Assembly (NCBI RefSeq): GCF_022347565.1 | Contig: NZ_JAKRGH010000031.1 | Location: 1-62,098, forward strand | DNA length: 62,098 nucleotides | DNA from: Vibrio sp. Of7-15 | Lineage (GTDB): Bacteria > Pseudomonadota > Gammaproteobacteria > Enterobacterales > Vibrionaceae | Direction: 5' to 3' | Part shown: piece after piece, positions 27,993 to 38,221 of the stretch | Position numbering within the stretch: position 1 is the stretch's first letter | How the letters are laid out: every line of letters begins with the position of its first letter | Notes under the pieces: model-generated | Databases searched by the model: none | What the model was told of the DNA's origin: nothing | Seen by the model: only the letters and a program-made list of their open reading frames with translations | Program-made: the position numbers and the translations under genes

Positions 27993-28249
27993 GATCATTT
28001 TTCCAATAATAAAAGGTAAGCAGAAAATAGCATGGACTGAATTATAGACCAAGAGCCACTCTGTAGAAGTGCATACTTATTAATCAGATTTGGTTAAATC
28101 TATTCATGAAACCCAACCTATACCTCTGAGTGAAGTGCTCGAAAGGTTCAACTACATAGGTTTTAACGATGACATTAATAGAGCAGAGCCATTATACCTA
28201 AGGTCTCGCTTTCCGTATTCTCTACTGCGTTAATTGCAATGAGGATAAT

Positions 28250-29125
28250 ATGATGAGTAAGAAGGCGTTAATTGTAGAAGGCGGGGCCATGCGTGGCATT
28301 TTTGCGAGTGGTGTTCTCGATGCCTTCATGGATCAATTTTTTGTTCCTTACGATTTTGCCATCGGTGTATCAGCAGGTGCGACTAACCTAATTGGTTATT
28401 TAGCCCATACCCCAAAACGCAGTTTTCATGTCATCACCCAGCTTGCGACAAACAAAGCTTTTTATGATCCAGCTCGGTTTGCCACAGGTGGCCATTTGGT
28501 CGATGTAAAATGGCTTTGGGAAGAGTCTAATCGCCGATACCCTCTTAACAAAGAGACTCTGTTCACTTCCATACCAATGTACGCAGCGGTAACCAATGTC
28601 GATACAGGCAGTGCGGATTATTACCAAATTAAAAGAGATAACCTATCGGATGTGATTGAAGCGACAACCGCACTGCCTATTGCTTACAAACAAACACCCT
28701 GCTTCTCTGGCGGCTGTTATACCGATGGTGGCGTAGCCGATTCTATTCCAGTCAGAGAAGCCTATCGACGCGGAGCACGCGATATTACCGTTATTCTCTC
28801 GCACCCTCTTAATTATCAGATGAAAGCGACTAAATACCCTTGGTTAATGAAAAAAATGCTGTCTCGACACCCTAATATTGGTCAATCTATGATCACAAGA
28901 GCCGACAATTATAACCAATCATTAGCATTTATTCGTAACCCTCCTAAAGATGCGGTGATCCGAGTAATTGCACCACCAGCAAACTTTGCAGTGAAACGAC
29001 TCACGATCAAGCAAAGCCTATTAGAAGAAGGCTACCAAATGGGACTAAAAGCAGGACAAGACCATTTGGCCAGCCAAAAAGGCATTTATGGATTAAATGA
29101 AGATAACTGTCCTTTTTGTGTGTGA
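28250..29125 (+). CDS. Patatin-like phospholipase (YjjU type)
   Basis: A 291-residue patatin-fold acyl hydrolase. The oxyanion-hole motif GGAMRG lies at residues 11-16, the nucleophile motif GVSAG at 39-43 (Ser41) and the catalytic aspartate in DGGVADSIPV near 160. The C-terminal Cys-rich end NEDNCPFCV is also seen in the YjjU branch. It has no signal peptide, so it is cytosolic or membrane-peripheral. GAGGATAAT precedes the ATG-ATG start; either Met may serve. It is divergent from efpL, and the alpha/beta hydrolase follows 144 bases later on the same strand. Confidence 0.88.
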   Translation: MMSKKALIVEGGAMRGIFASGVLDAFMDQFFVPYDFAIGVSAGATNLIGYLAHTPKRSFHVITQLATNKAFYDPARFATGGHLVDVKWLWEESNRRYPLNKETLFTSIPMYAAVTNVDTGSADYYQIKRDNLSDVIEATTALPIAYKQTPCFSGGCYTDGGVADSIPVREAYRRGARDITVILSHPLNYQMKATKYPWLMKKMLSRHPNIGQSMITRADNYNQSLAFIRNPPKDAVIRVIAPPANFAVKRLTIKQSLLEEGYQMGLKAGQDHLASQKGIYGLNEDNCPFCV

Positions 29126-29269
29126 ATAATTAACCCCAATTCAATAATATTGATAAGTTGGGAGCGCGCAGCCTCCCCATTATCACTAATCAGGTCAGGC
29201 CAGCTTATGTCACCATTTAAGGTATAAATATAAACACAATAAACCAGCGTACAATTATAAGAAGGACAT

Positions 29270-30136
29270 ATGCACCAGAACATTACCATCACTTCACACA
29301 ATCACACGCTTTCCGGCCACCTATACCTACCAAAGACACAGGAGACTTCGCTGCCTCTTATCATTTTATGTCACGGTTTCTGCGGCGTAAAAGAGTTACT
29401 TCTTCCTGCTTTTGCTCAACGTTTTGCCGATCAAGGTTACGCTGCCCTGACGTTTGATTACCGTGGTTTTGGTGAAAGTGAAGGTGAACCTGGCCGCTTG
29501 GTACCTCAGCTACAAATTGAAGATATTCACGCAGCCATCGAATGGGCGGGTACTCAAAAAAATATTGACAGTAATCGCATTGGTTTATGGGGCAGCTCTT
29601 TTGGTGGGGCCAACGCCATTATCGCAGCCAGTGAAAACCCACAAGTAAAATGCGTGGTTGCTCAATTAACTTTTTCAGATGGCGAAACGGTAATCACAGG
29701 CGACATGCAACCAGAAGAAAGGGAAAAATTCGTTTCAACGTTAACTCGTATGCGTGACAAAAAAGAAAAAACAGGCAAAGAAATGATGGTGCCTATTGCG
29801 AAAGTATTAAGCGACCCTCAATCTGTTGAATTCTTCAACCAATTTAAAGAAGATTTCCCTGCGTTAACCATCAAAATCCCATTCTTGACCGTGTGGGAAA
29901 CCATGAACCATAAACCAGTGAATGCGCTTAAAAACTTAGATAAACCGCTTCTCATTGTTGCAGCAAGCGAAGACGGTGTAAATCCAGTCAGCGAGTCAGA
30001 AAAACTGTTTGCCAACGCCAATGAACCGAAAAAGCTGCATGTCGAGCAAGGCGCTACTCACTATCAAGTGTATTCCGGCGAACATTTTGAGTCGGTAGTG
30101 CAACAAGAACTGGCTTGGTTTAATCAATACCTGTAA
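29270..30136 (+). CDS. Alpha/beta hydrolase
   Basis: This 288-residue cytosolic hydrolase has an oxyanion strand LCHGFCGVKE (about 32-41), the fold marker FDYRGFGESEGEPGR and the nucleophile elbow GLWGSSFGG (about 106-114). The acid/His pair lies in the C-terminal third (ASEDGVNP and GATHYQVYSG). It resembles DUF1100/dienelactone-hydrolase-like and peptidase-like esterases; the substrate is unknown. AGAAGGACAT precedes the ATG. Possible co-transcription with the patatin-like gene would pair two lipolytic-type enzymes. Confidence 0.87.
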   Translation: MHQNITITSHNHTLSGHLYLPKTQETSLPLIILCHGFCGVKELLLPAFAQRFADQGYAALTFDYRGFGESEGEPGRLVPQLQIEDIHAAIEWAGTQKNIDSNRIGLWGSSFGGANAIIAASENPQVKCVVAQLTFSDGETVITGDMQPEEREKFVSTLTRMRDKKEKTGKEMMVPIAKVLSDPQSVEFFNQFKEDFPALTIKIPFLTVWETMNHKPVNALKNLDKPLLIVAASEDGVNPVSESEKLFANANEPKKLHVEQGATHYQVYSGEHFESVVQQELAWFNQYL

Positions 30137-30555
30137 TTACCGTTATTAAATAACACCCGTGCGCTCTGCTTGCTTCAGGGCGTACTTAACATACATCCCA
30201 CTATCAATATAACGATTCCATCTGATTTATCGCCCAATATTGCCTTTGCAAATGCTGCTTTTTTCGCCATAGCAACACATCATCAGTAATAGCTCTTGTC
30301 AACCTATTCAAATACCGGATAAATTAGCTCAAAACACCAGCAATCCACATAACTTTCAGTATAAAAACGCATTACCTGACATTTATCTAACATTTCTCTC
30401 TTAAACTCCTGTATCCTTCCCGACTATTTTCATTTTTAAGAGCTAGTATAATAACACTTCATACCATAAACTCTTCTGGCATATTGCCCAGTTCTGAATA
30501 GAGTTTCGTCCTGTGCCTGACGGTACGGAAAGAGTGAAAAAGAAAAAGAGGTAAT
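30137..30555 (+). other. Gene-free region upstream of gltS
   Basis: 419 bases with no credible ORF. A TATAAT at about 30447 may be the gltS -10 box, without a convincing -35 box. No terminator for the hydrolase is obvious. Confidence 0.4.
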
Positions 30556-31782
30556 ATGAATAATGCTTATGCCGTTGGACCACTGGAGTCCTTCTTAATT
30601 GCAATTGGTGTACTTTTTTTAGGCCACCTTGTTAATTCCAAGCTTCCGGTCTTAAAAAAATACAATATCCCAGAACCTATTGTTGGCGGGCTTATTGTCG
30701 CTATTGCGTTAACTGCGCTTCATTTTCAAGGTATAGAGCTCACCTTCTCTTTACCATTACAAAGCACCTTTATGCTGATGTTTTTCAGCACCGTCGGACT
30801 GGCAGCAAACTATACCCAGTTAATGAAAGGCGGAGCGAAAGTATTCCTATTCTTAGCCGTTGCGTCGGTGTACATCATTATCCAAAATGGCGTTGGATTA
30901 AGCTTAGCAACCGCCATGGGGCTTGAACCATTAATGGGCTTGATCGCAGGCTCCATTACCCTATCCGGCGGGCACGGTACTGGTGCAGCTTGGTCACAAA
31001 CATTTTCAGAGACTTATGGCCTATCCAATACCCTAGAGATTGCCATGGCCTCAGCCACTTTCGGCTTAATCATCGGTGGTATCATCGGCAGCCCTGTCGC
31101 CAAAAAACTGATTGATAAGAACAACATGAAATCAGAGTATGGCCAAGGTATCCATACTCATGAACGCTTTCCGGAGCTGGTCACCTATAACGAATTTGAA
31201 GAAGACCGAGTCACCGCAAAAAAAGTAATTGAGACTCTGTTTATCCTACTGATTTGTGTGACAGGCGCAGGCTACCTAGAACAGTGGGTCAGCAGCTTTG
31301 AGATTTCTTGGTTAAAAATCCCTGATTTTGTCTATGCACTCTTCATCGGTGTTTTCATCACCAATGTAGCAGAAGTGACTAAGGCTCATAAGATTGACAC
31401 AGAAACGGTCGACATTTTAGGTACCGTTTCACTATCTTTATTTCTTGCAATGGCACTAATGAGCTTGAAGCTATGGAATATCTTTGATTTAGCAATCCCA
31501 TTCTTAGTGATCTTAACAGTACAAGCCGTAGTATTAGGCTTCTTTTCCTATTTTGTCACTTTCAAGGTGATGGGTTCGAACTACGATGCCGCCGTGATCG
31601 CGGGTGGACACTGTGGATTTGGCCTAGGTGCAACCCCAACCGCCGTAATGAACATGGGCTCACTGGTATCACGCTATGGCCCCTCCCCTCAGGCTTTTAT
31701 GGTCGTACCGATTGTCGGTGCCTTTTTTATCGACATCGTTAACTTAATCATTCTTCAAGCCTACATCTCGTTTATAGGCTAA
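30556..31782 (+). CDS. gltS: Sodium/glutamate symporter GltS
   Basis: This 408-residue inner-membrane carrier has ten or more helices in two inverted halves. Each half carries a glycine-rich reentrant motif: LSGGHGTGAAWSQTF (about 135-150) and AGGHCGFGLGATPTAVMNM (about 352-370), the GltS signatures. The start NAYAVGPLESFLIAIGVLFLGHLVN is also typical. It imports L-glutamate (and often D-glutamate) with Na+, which could feed the D-glutamate genes at 17-20 kb. AAAGAGGTAAT precedes the ATG. Confidence 0.94.
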   Translation: MNNAYAVGPLESFLIAIGVLFLGHLVNSKLPVLKKYNIPEPIVGGLIVAIALTALHFQGIELTFSLPLQSTFMLMFFSTVGLAANYTQLMKGGAKVFLFLAVASVYIIIQNGVGLSLATAMGLEPLMGLIAGSITLSGGHGTGAAWSQTFSETYGLSNTLEIAMASATFGLIIGGIIGSPVAKKLIDKNNMKSEYGQGIHTHERFPELVTYNEFEEDRVTAKKVIETLFILLICVTGAGYLEQWVSSFEISWLKIPDFVYALFIGVFITNVAEVTKAHKIDTETVDILGTVSLSLFLAMALMSLKLWNIFDLAIPFLVILTVQAVVLGFFSYFVTFKVMGSNYDAAVIAGGHCGFGLGATPTAVMNMGSLVSRYGPSPQAFMVVPIVGAFFIDIVNLIILQAYISFIG

Positions 31783-31799
31783 CACTAACCTACCTAAAT

Positions 31800-31828
31800 T
31801 AAGAGCCAGTCCACACTGGCTGGCTCTT
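31800..31828 (+). terminator. Stem-loop after gltS
   Basis: AAGAGCCAG (31801-31809) pairs with CTGGCTCTT (31820-31828) across a 10-base loop, 18 bases past the gltS stop. The T-tail is poor. Confidence 0.6.
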
Positions 31829-31866
31829 CACACCAACAATACCTATTTCTCGTTGCTTAAGAAACG

Positions 31867-33678
31867 CTATAAAGGCTTTCCATCTATATCGATAGCATCT
31901 AATTGGTGCCCATCAGGACCACCATCCCTTGGCGGAATTAATGCATTAACTTCTTCACTTCCAGCAATGGCTTCTGGATCAGTCAGGCTACGTAAAAAAG
32001 CCGCTAAATACGCCACTTCTTGCTCACTGTATCCCCGGATAATGGCGTTATCACCACGATCGCTGGCTGCACGCTGAGCCGCTAAGGTTTCCAATGTAAA
32101 ATCATCCCCTTCACCTATCACCTCGGCACATTGTTCACCATTTAAGTGAGCAAACTGTGGCAATAAACAAACTTCATTATTGTCAAAGTACCCTTGCAAA
32201 GAACCCACGGTATCTGAATAGTGCTGGATCACACGCTCTAAGGTCGCAAATGCCCCTTTATCACCATAAGGGGCCGTTAACCCCACATTAAGCAAACTAG
32301 GCATACGAAATTGAGTTTTCGCGTTACCATCTCCAACACCAAGAATTCCAAATTGAGGATATAAAGGGCCACGAGTACGCTCAGGAGTAAACATCACCCC
32401 ATCGTGACAGTTTGCACAACCAGAACCTGCGAGAAAAAATAACGCTCCCCGCTTTTCCATTTCACTTAAGCTGGCCTTATTGCCATCGATATAGTCAAAA
32501 AATGGGTTGTCGATAAAAAGAAATGACGCTTGATAGGCAGCCAACGCTTCGGCCACTTGCAAATAAGTCACCTTCACACTGCCATAAACGTCATTAAACA
32601 GCTCCCCCCAATCCGTTTGCAACCGCTCTGCTAAATATTCACGGTACTCTTGAGGCGATTCAAACCCTTCTGCTGATCCCATCTCCGCTTCAGCCACTAC
32701 AGGAAAATGAGCTTGTGCAATAAGAAGACGACGAGGGTGCTCAGCGGCAATGTCTTCATTCATAACATCGGTGACATCACGCTCTGGTGTACGGATCGGA
32801 GCCGTCGATACCATACCAACCGTACTTTCCGCATTCGACTCTTGTAAAGTCACTCTCTTATCCCAAAACATACTCTCGACCCAAAGCGCAGAGTTACAAA
32901 TGGGCTGAGAGTTTCTACCAACTTTAGGAACCACATTGCCATCATAGCGCCCAAGGCCAATGACATTTTCATCAAAGGCTGCAACACCAATGGGCATCGA
33001 CAGCCCATCACCACCACAGCCAACTGCAGGGTGATGGCATGATGAACATGAGGTATCGTAATTTTTACTCAACACCTTGCTATGGAATAAACGTTTGCCC
33101 AGTTCGATCTCCGAGCGATTTTCCGCTCTGCGCAAGCGAGCCACAAAAGCACGCAGATCATTTAAGCCTTCTTTCAGCGTGTAATGTTCTATGGCCGTAT
33201 CTAAGCAAGCATCCAAAGACGCTGCCGGTACTTCCTCAATCGAGTTGGTGCCACAAACCTGCCCCAGAGACAATACACCCACCCTAAGAACAGATCCATT
33301 ATGCAGCCCACTATTGTCATCATTGATCAAGGTCTTTACCGTATCCACATTGGATGGTTCAGACACAATCTTACCTCTGGCAAATGCCACCACAAAATAG
33401 GTATGCTCGCTGCCTGGAACCGCAGAAGTGTCCACATAAAATGTTTCTTTGGTTTTACCAATGCGTTTACCATCTCGGAATACTCGGTAAGCGACAACCT
33501 GCTCACTGCCAATCGGCGCTTGCCACTCCAGTGCAACTTGTGTTGAAGAATGCGTTTTTGCAATCAATTGCGTTGGCGGGTGCTCAATGTCGGCCAAAGC
33601 CAACGCTGGCCTCACCAATAAAATACACATAAACCCAGTGAACACTGCCCTTATAAAGCCAGTTTTAACATTACTCAT
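31867..33678 (-). CDS. Fibronectin-III/di-heme cytochrome c peroxidase fusion
   Basis: From the ATG at 33678 (AGGTG 7 bases before; GTG/ATG at 33687/33684 are alternatives) the product has about 603 residues. A signal peptide of about 30 residues is followed by a fibronectin type III domain (about 33-120, IEHPPTQLIA...VALEWQAPIG...AYRVFRDG). Then comes a MauG/CcpA-type peroxidase with two c-heme sites, CSSCH near residue 212 and CANCH near 425, plus LLNVGLTAPYGDKGAF, a family motif. These enzymes reduce peroxide or oxidise substrates in the periplasm. A leading Fn3 domain is unusual and suggests binding of a surface or polymer. No redox partner or maturation gene is adjacent. Confidence 0.85.
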   Translation of the reverse strand: MSNVKTGFIRAVFTGFMCILLVRPALALADIEHPPTQLIAKTHSSTQVALEWQAPIGSEQVVAYRVFRDGKRIGKTKETFYVDTSAVPGSEHTYFVVAFARGKIVSEPSNVDTVKTLINDDNSGLHNGSVLRVGVLSLGQVCGTNSIEEVPAASLDACLDTAIEHYTLKEGLNDLRAFVARLRRAENRSEIELGKRLFHSKVLSKNYDTSCSSCHHPAVGCGGDGLSMPIGVAAFDENVIGLGRYDGNVVPKVGRNSQPICNSALWVESMFWDKRVTLQESNAESTVGMVSTAPIRTPERDVTDVMNEDIAAEHPRRLLIAQAHFPVVAEAEMGSAEGFESPQEYREYLAERLQTDWGELFNDVYGSVKVTYLQVAEALAAYQASFLFIDNPFFDYIDGNKASLSEMEKRGALFFLAGSGCANCHDGVMFTPERTRGPLYPQFGILGVGDGNAKTQFRMPSLLNVGLTAPYGDKGAFATLERVIQHYSDTVGSLQGYFDNNEVCLLPQFAHLNGEQCAEVIGEGDDFTLETLAAQRAASDRGDNAIIRGYSEQEVAYLAAFLRSLTDPEAIAGSEEVNALIPPRDGGPDGHQLDAIDIDGKPL

Positions 33679-33687
33679 ATCCATCAC

Positions 33688-34175
33688 CTGACCATCTAAT
33701 CTGTTGTTTTAAATAAAATATTAATTAACAAAATAGATTTTAGTTAATCGGCTTGGATCCAACGCCACCAATTCACTGATGTGGACTAGATATCCCAAAG
33801 CCAAAATACATTCACAAAACAAATCAAACATTTTGGAAGCATCATCAAAACTAGACCATGTACTCTAGTCACCCCTATTTCATCCTTACAGCTCAGTAAT
33901 AAAAAAGACCGCCGCTTCATCTGTCATAAAGAGGCAAAGTTGCTCAAAAAAACAGCCCAAACACACAAAAAATATTAGCCCCGCCTTTTAATAAATCTGT
34001 CAAAAATTTAGAGCCATAAACATCACAACTCAAATCTTTACATCTCAAAACACCAGCATAAAACAACACCCAAATAGTTGTTTTTAAATGAATATTTTTA
34101 ACAAAGGCGCGCCGAATGACATAAAACACTCAAAATAATGATTTGAACTCTAACTAAATATCTGTCATTTTATAA
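33688..34175. other. Gene-free region between the peroxidase and betI
   Basis: A divergent promoter region of about 490 bases, AT-rich. Short frames lack ribosome sites. The recognised element is the BetI operator at its right edge. Confidence 0.5.
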
Positions 34176-34195
34176 TTAATTGAACGTTCAATTAA
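34176..34195. promoter_or_regulatory. BetI operator (20-base perfect palindrome)
   Basis: TTAATTGAACGTTCAATTAA is a perfect palindrome ending 18 bases before the betI ATG. Its core TTGAACGTTCAA is the kind of site bound by BetI-type TetR repressors, so betI and the genes after it are probably autorepressed and induced by choline. Confidence 0.82.
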
Positions 34196-34213
34196 AAGTA
34201 ATAAGGATAAAAA

Positions 34214-34825
34214 ATGCCCAAGGTAGGGATGCCTGATATACGTAAGCCACAGCTTGTAAAAGCAACAATGACGGTGATTGACCGTGTTGGCTTACACGCC
34301 GCCAGCATTTCTTTGATCAGCAAAGAAGCTGGTGTATCAACCGGGATCATCAATCACTATTTCGGCGGAAAGCACGGACTTTTAGAAGAAACCATGCGTG
34401 AAATTCTTCGCCAGCTGTCAAATACCGTGACCACTCAATTAAAAGCGTTGCCTGCTGATGCTCACCAGCAGCGCATTAATGCCATTATTAGCGGTAATTT
34501 CGAAGGTTATCAGGCAGAAAATAAAGTGGCTAAAACGTGGCTGGCTTTCTGGTCCTATTCAATGCATGACCCGCAACTGAAACGCTTACAGCGCGTGAAT
34601 GAAAAGCGATTACTGTCCCATTTACGGATCGAATTAAAAGCTTTACTCAAACACGATCAAGCAGAACTGGTTGCACACGGTATCGCTTCTTTGATTGATG
34701 GTATTTGGCTACGAGGCACGCTTAACCCAGATGGCATCAATGCCGATAAAGCCAGAGCCATCATCAATGATTACCTTGAAAAACAACTTACGTTTTACGC
34801 CTACAACACCACTCATCAACCATAA
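34214..34825 (+). CDS. betI: Choline-responsive TetR repressor BetI
   Basis: A 203-residue TetR-family repressor. The DNA-binding domain spans residues 1-60 ([31 protein letters not shown]) and the ligand domain carries [19 protein letters not shown], conserved in BetI. The opening [19 protein letters not shown] is the standard BetI start. It represses the bet genes in the absence of choline, and its operator lies directly upstream. AAGGATAAAAA precedes the ATG. It is the first gene of the betI-betB-betA-choXWV run. Confidence 0.95.
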   Translation: MPKVGMPDIRKPQLVKATMTVIDRVGLHAASISLISKEAGVSTGIINHYFGGKHGLLEETMREILRQLSNTVTTQLKALPADAHQQRINAIISGNFEGYQAENKVAKTWLAFWSYSMHDPQLKRLQRVNEKRLLSHLRIELKALLKHDQAELVAHGIASLIDGIWLRGTLNPDGINADKARAIINDYLEKQLTFYAYNTTHQP

Positions 34826-34848
34826 TAATTACTAAGTCAGAACTTCTC

Positions 34849-36309
34849 ATGGAAATAAACTCGTTATACATTGATGGTAAAAACATTCCTGCGACGTCAG
34901 GAGAAACTTTCACTAGCATCAACCCAGCCAATGGTGAACCGATCGCCATTCTTGGTCAGGCGTCTTCCGCTGACGTAGAAAAGGCCATTGAATCGGCTAA
35001 ACGTGGCTTTGCGGTTTGGTCTGCAATGGCCCCTATCGAACGCAGCCGCATTCTTTTAAAAGCTGTCGAAATACTTAGAGCACGAAATAATACCCTTGCA
35101 GAACTTGAGGTTGCTGACACAGGCAAGCCACTTCAAGAAGCCATAGAGGTTGATGTGGCTTCAGGTGCAGACGTTATTGAGTATTTCGCCGGGCTTGTAC
35201 CTGGTATGCAAGGGGATCAGCAGCCCCTAGGTGACAGCCAGTTTTTCTATACCCGCCGCGAACCTCTTGGCATTTGCGCCGGTATTGGGGCATGGAACTA
35301 CCCAATTCAAATTGCGATGTGGAAATCTGCCCCTGCTCTTGCTGCGGGTAACACGATGATCTTCAAACCATCAGAAGAAACCCCTCTTACCGCATTAAAG
35401 CTGGCAGAAATTTTCACTGAAGCCGGATTACCTGACGGCGTGTTTAACATCGTTCAAGGTGATTACCGTGTTGGACAAATGCTCACCGCCCACCCAGACA
35501 TCGCTAAAGTCTCTTTCACTGGCGAAACTGGTACAGGTAAAGCGGTGATGGCCGACAGTGCAAAAACACTGAAATCCGTTACCATGGAGTTAGGTGGCAA
35601 ATCGCCAATGGTGATTTTTGATGACGCAAAGCTGGATGATGCCGTCTCTGCCGCGATGGTTGCCAACTTCTACACCCAAGGTGAAGTGTGCACCAATGGC
35701 ACCCGAGTGTATGTTCATGAAAGCATCTATGACGATTTTATTGCTCAACTAAAAACACGCACTGAAAAACTGATCGTTGGCAATCCGATGGACATGGACA
35801 CTCAAATCGGTGCCTTGATTTCAAAAGATCACCTCAAGAAAGTTCTAGATTCCATTGAGCAAGCCAAGCACTCTGGTGCTACTTTGCTAACGGGTGGTTA
35901 TCAAGTCACAGATAATGGGCTGGATAACGGTAACTTTGTGGTGCCTACCGTGTTTGTAGATTGCCATGACGAGATGCCTCACGTTCAGCAAGAGATCTTC
36001 GGCCCTGTGATGTCAGTAATGAAGTTTACTGATGAGGACGATGTCATTCGCCGCGCGAACAACACCCATTACGGCCTTGCGGCTGGTATTTTCACCCAAA
36101 ATTTATCACGTGCCCATCGCGTCATTCACCAAATGCAAGCGGGGATTTGCTGGGTCAATACTTGGGGTGATTCACCAGCCGAGATGCCAGTTGGTGGCTA
36201 TAAACATTCTGGTATCGGCCGTGAAAATGGCCCAGAGACTTTACTTCATTACACTCAAACCAAAAGCATATTAATTGAACTTGGCGATTACGCCAGTCCT
36301 TACGCTTAA
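34849..36309 (+). CDS. betB: Betaine aldehyde dehydrogenase BetB
   Basis: This 486-residue NAD(P)-dependent aldehyde dehydrogenase converts betaine aldehyde to glycine betaine. Seen are the Rossmann region [23 protein letters not shown], the catalytic Glu in TMELGGKSP (about 246-254) and the catalytic Cys in [10 protein letters not shown] (about 280-289), plus the C-terminal [13 protein letters not shown]. Length equals the family norm. It lies 23 bases after betI. Confidence 0.96.
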   Translation: MEINSLYIDGKNIPATSGETFTSINPANGEPIAILGQASSADVEKAIESAKRGFAVWSAMAPIERSRILLKAVEILRARNNTLAELEVADTGKPLQEAIEVDVASGADVIEYFAGLVPGMQGDQQPLGDSQFFYTRREPLGICAGIGAWNYPIQIAMWKSAPALAAGNTMIFKPSEETPLTALKLAEIFTEAGLPDGVFNIVQGDYRVGQMLTAHPDIAKVSFTGETGTGKAVMADSAKTLKSVTMELGGKSPMVIFDDAKLDDAVSAAMVANFYTQGEVCTNGTRVYVHESIYDDFIAQLKTRTEKLIVGNPMDMDTQIGALISKDHLKKVLDSIEQAKHSGATLLTGGYQVTDNGLDNGNFVVPTVFVDCHDEMPHVQQEIFGPVMSVMKFTDEDDVIRRANNTHYGLAAGIFTQNLSRAHRVIHQMQAGICWVNTWGDSPAEMPVGGYKHSGIGRENGPETLLHYTQTKSILIELGDYASPYA

Positions 36310-36335
36310 CGGTAATACCTAGCCCTATACGCTAA

Positions 36336-36411
36336 GCTGTGCCCGTAATGATTTGAATCACCGCAAGCACATTATTGCTCAAACCACGATTCAAATACGT
36401 AAAGGCACAGC
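36336..36411 (+). repeat. Long imperfect inverted repeat between betB and betA
   Basis: GCTGTGCC (36336-36343) pairs with GGCACAGC (36404-36411), and ATTTGAATC (36351-36359) with GATTCAAAT (36388-36396), leaving a 7-base internal loop on each side and a 28-base apical loop. It fills most of the 123-base gap. It could stabilise betB mRNA, attenuate betA, or be a remnant element. Confidence 0.7.
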
Positions 36412-36432
36412 CTAAAGTCACGGAGAAGACAA

Positions 36433-38148
36433 ATGCAACAACGCTACGATTATATTATCGTCGGCGCGGGTTCGGCCGGCTGTGTGTTAGCAAACAGACT
36501 AACAGAAAGCGGTCAACACAGCGTTTTACTATTGGAAGCTGGCGGCACAGATAAGAGTATTTTTATCCAAATGCCGACGGCGCTTTCCTACCCAATGAAC
36601 ACCGAAAAATACGCATGGCAGTTTGAAACGCAGCAAGAAGCGGGCTTGGATGGCCGCCAACTTCATTGCCCACGTGGAAAAGTCCTGGGTGGCAGCTCTT
36701 CCATCAATGGCATGGTGTATGTACGTGGCCACGCTTGCGATTTTGACGAGTGGGAAGAAAAAGGCGCTGCTGGGTGGAATTACCAAGCCTGCCTACCCTA
36801 CTTCCGCCGCGCTGAAAGCTGGATCGAAGGTGAAAACCAATATCGAGGGGGGAATGGTCCCCTAGGTACATGTGGCGGTAACGATATGGCATTAAACCCT
36901 CTTTACCAAGCGTTCATTGATGCAGGAAAAGACGCAGGTTACCCAGAAACCGACGACTATAACGGCTATCAGCAAGAAGGCTTTGGTGCCATGCACATGA
37001 CGGTGGAAAAAGGCGTCCGTGCTTCTACCTCTAACGCTTACTTACGCCGCGCGTTAAAGCGCCCCAATCTCACACTGTTGAAAGGGATCATAGCGAGACG
37101 TATTTTATTGGAAAACAAAGGGCTTGAAGGCCAAACCGCCGTCGGTATTGAGTTTGAAAAAGCGGGCAAAATAGTAAGTGTACACGCGAATAAAGAAGTG
37201 ATTTCGAGTGCGGGCTCCATTGGCTCAGTTCAACTGCTTCAATTATCTGGCATTGGGCCAAAAGCCGTACTGGATAAAGCTGGCGTAGAAGTAAAACACG
37301 ATCTACCTGGTGTCGGCGAAAACTTACAAGATCACCTAGAAGTCTACTTTCAATACCACTGTAAAGCGCCGATTACCCTTAACAGTAAACTAGGATTAGT
37401 GAGTAAAGGATTAATTGGCACTGAGTGGATCTTAACTCGCAAAGGGCTTGGCGCAACCAACCACTTTGAGTCGTGCGCCTTTATTCGCTCTCGTAAAGGG
37501 TTAAAGTGGCCAAATATTCAATACCACTTTCTACCTGCAGCAATGCGATACGACGGCCAAGCGGCTTTTAATGGCCACGGCTTCCAAGTGCATGTCGGCC
37601 CTAACAAACCCGAAAGTCGTGGTACGGTTTCCATCACGTCGGCCGATCCACATGCCAAGCCGGAAATCATGTTTAACTACATTTCAACCGAGCAAGATCG
37701 CCAAGACTGGCGTGACTGTATTCGCTTAACACGAGAGATCTTATCCCAGCCAGCCATGGATCAGTATCGCGGGGATGAAATTCAGCCCGGTGCAGACATC
37801 ACTTCCGATGAAGCCATTGATGAATGGGTAAAACAAAATGTAGAAAGTGCCTATCACCCTTCTTGCGGATGCAAAATGGGCGCAGATGACGACGCCATGG
37901 CCGTATTGGATGAGCAATGTCGTGTGCGTGGAGTGAACAGCTTACGCGTTGTGGACTCGTCCGTTTTCCCAACCATTCCAAATGGCAACTTAAACGCACC
38001 AACCATCATGGTGGCAGAACGTGCGGCCGATTTTATTCTCGGTAATGACATGCTTACCGAAGAGCATGCCCCAGTGTGGCTTGCCCCTAACTGGGAAAAC
38101 GAACAACGGCTCAGTAAACCCATCAGAGAGCTAAGCCACTCTGAATAA
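36433..38148 (+). CDS. betA: Choline dehydrogenase BetA
   Basis: This 571-residue GMC-family flavoprotein oxidises choline to betaine aldehyde at the membrane. The FAD-binding start is [19 protein letters not shown] (residues 4-22), GMC signature 1 lies around [18 protein letters not shown], and the signature 2 region is [18 protein letters not shown]. The catalytic histidine lies in [13 protein letters not shown] and the conserved C-terminal part is [18 protein letters not shown]. Length is normal. GGAGAAGACAA precedes the ATG. Confidence 0.96.
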   Translation: MQQRYDYIIVGAGSAGCVLANRLTESGQHSVLLLEAGGTDKSIFIQMPTALSYPMNTEKYAWQFETQQEAGLDGRQLHCPRGKVLGGSSSINGMVYVRGHACDFDEWEEKGAAGWNYQACLPYFRRAESWIEGENQYRGGNGPLGTCGGNDMALNPLYQAFIDAGKDAGYPETDDYNGYQQEGFGAMHMTVEKGVRASTSNAYLRRALKRPNLTLLKGIIARRILLENKGLEGQTAVGIEFEKAGKIVSVHANKEVISSAGSIGSVQLLQLSGIGPKAVLDKAGVEVKHDLPGVGENLQDHLEVYFQYHCKAPITLNSKLGLVSKGLIGTEWILTRKGLGATNHFESCAFIRSRKGLKWPNIQYHFLPAAMRYDGQAAFNGHGFQVHVGPNKPESRGTVSITSADPHAKPEIMFNYISTEQDRQDWRDCIRLTREILSQPAMDQYRGDEIQPGADITSDEAIDEWVKQNVESAYHPSCGCKMGADDDAMAVLDEQCRVRGVNSLRVVDSSVFPTIPNGNLNAPTIMVAERAADFILGNDMLTEEHAPVWLAPNWENEQRLSKPIRELSHSE

Positions 38149-38221
38149 AAATAAAGATAAAAGACCTAAGTCAGCAGTGCTGTTATCTAAACAGCAAAAG
38201 GAACGATCACAAGGAATAATT

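Noticed and set aside
33944-34129. 61-residue minus-strand frame upstream of betI
   Set aside because: Low-complexity AT-rich DNA with no ribosome site or conserved feature.
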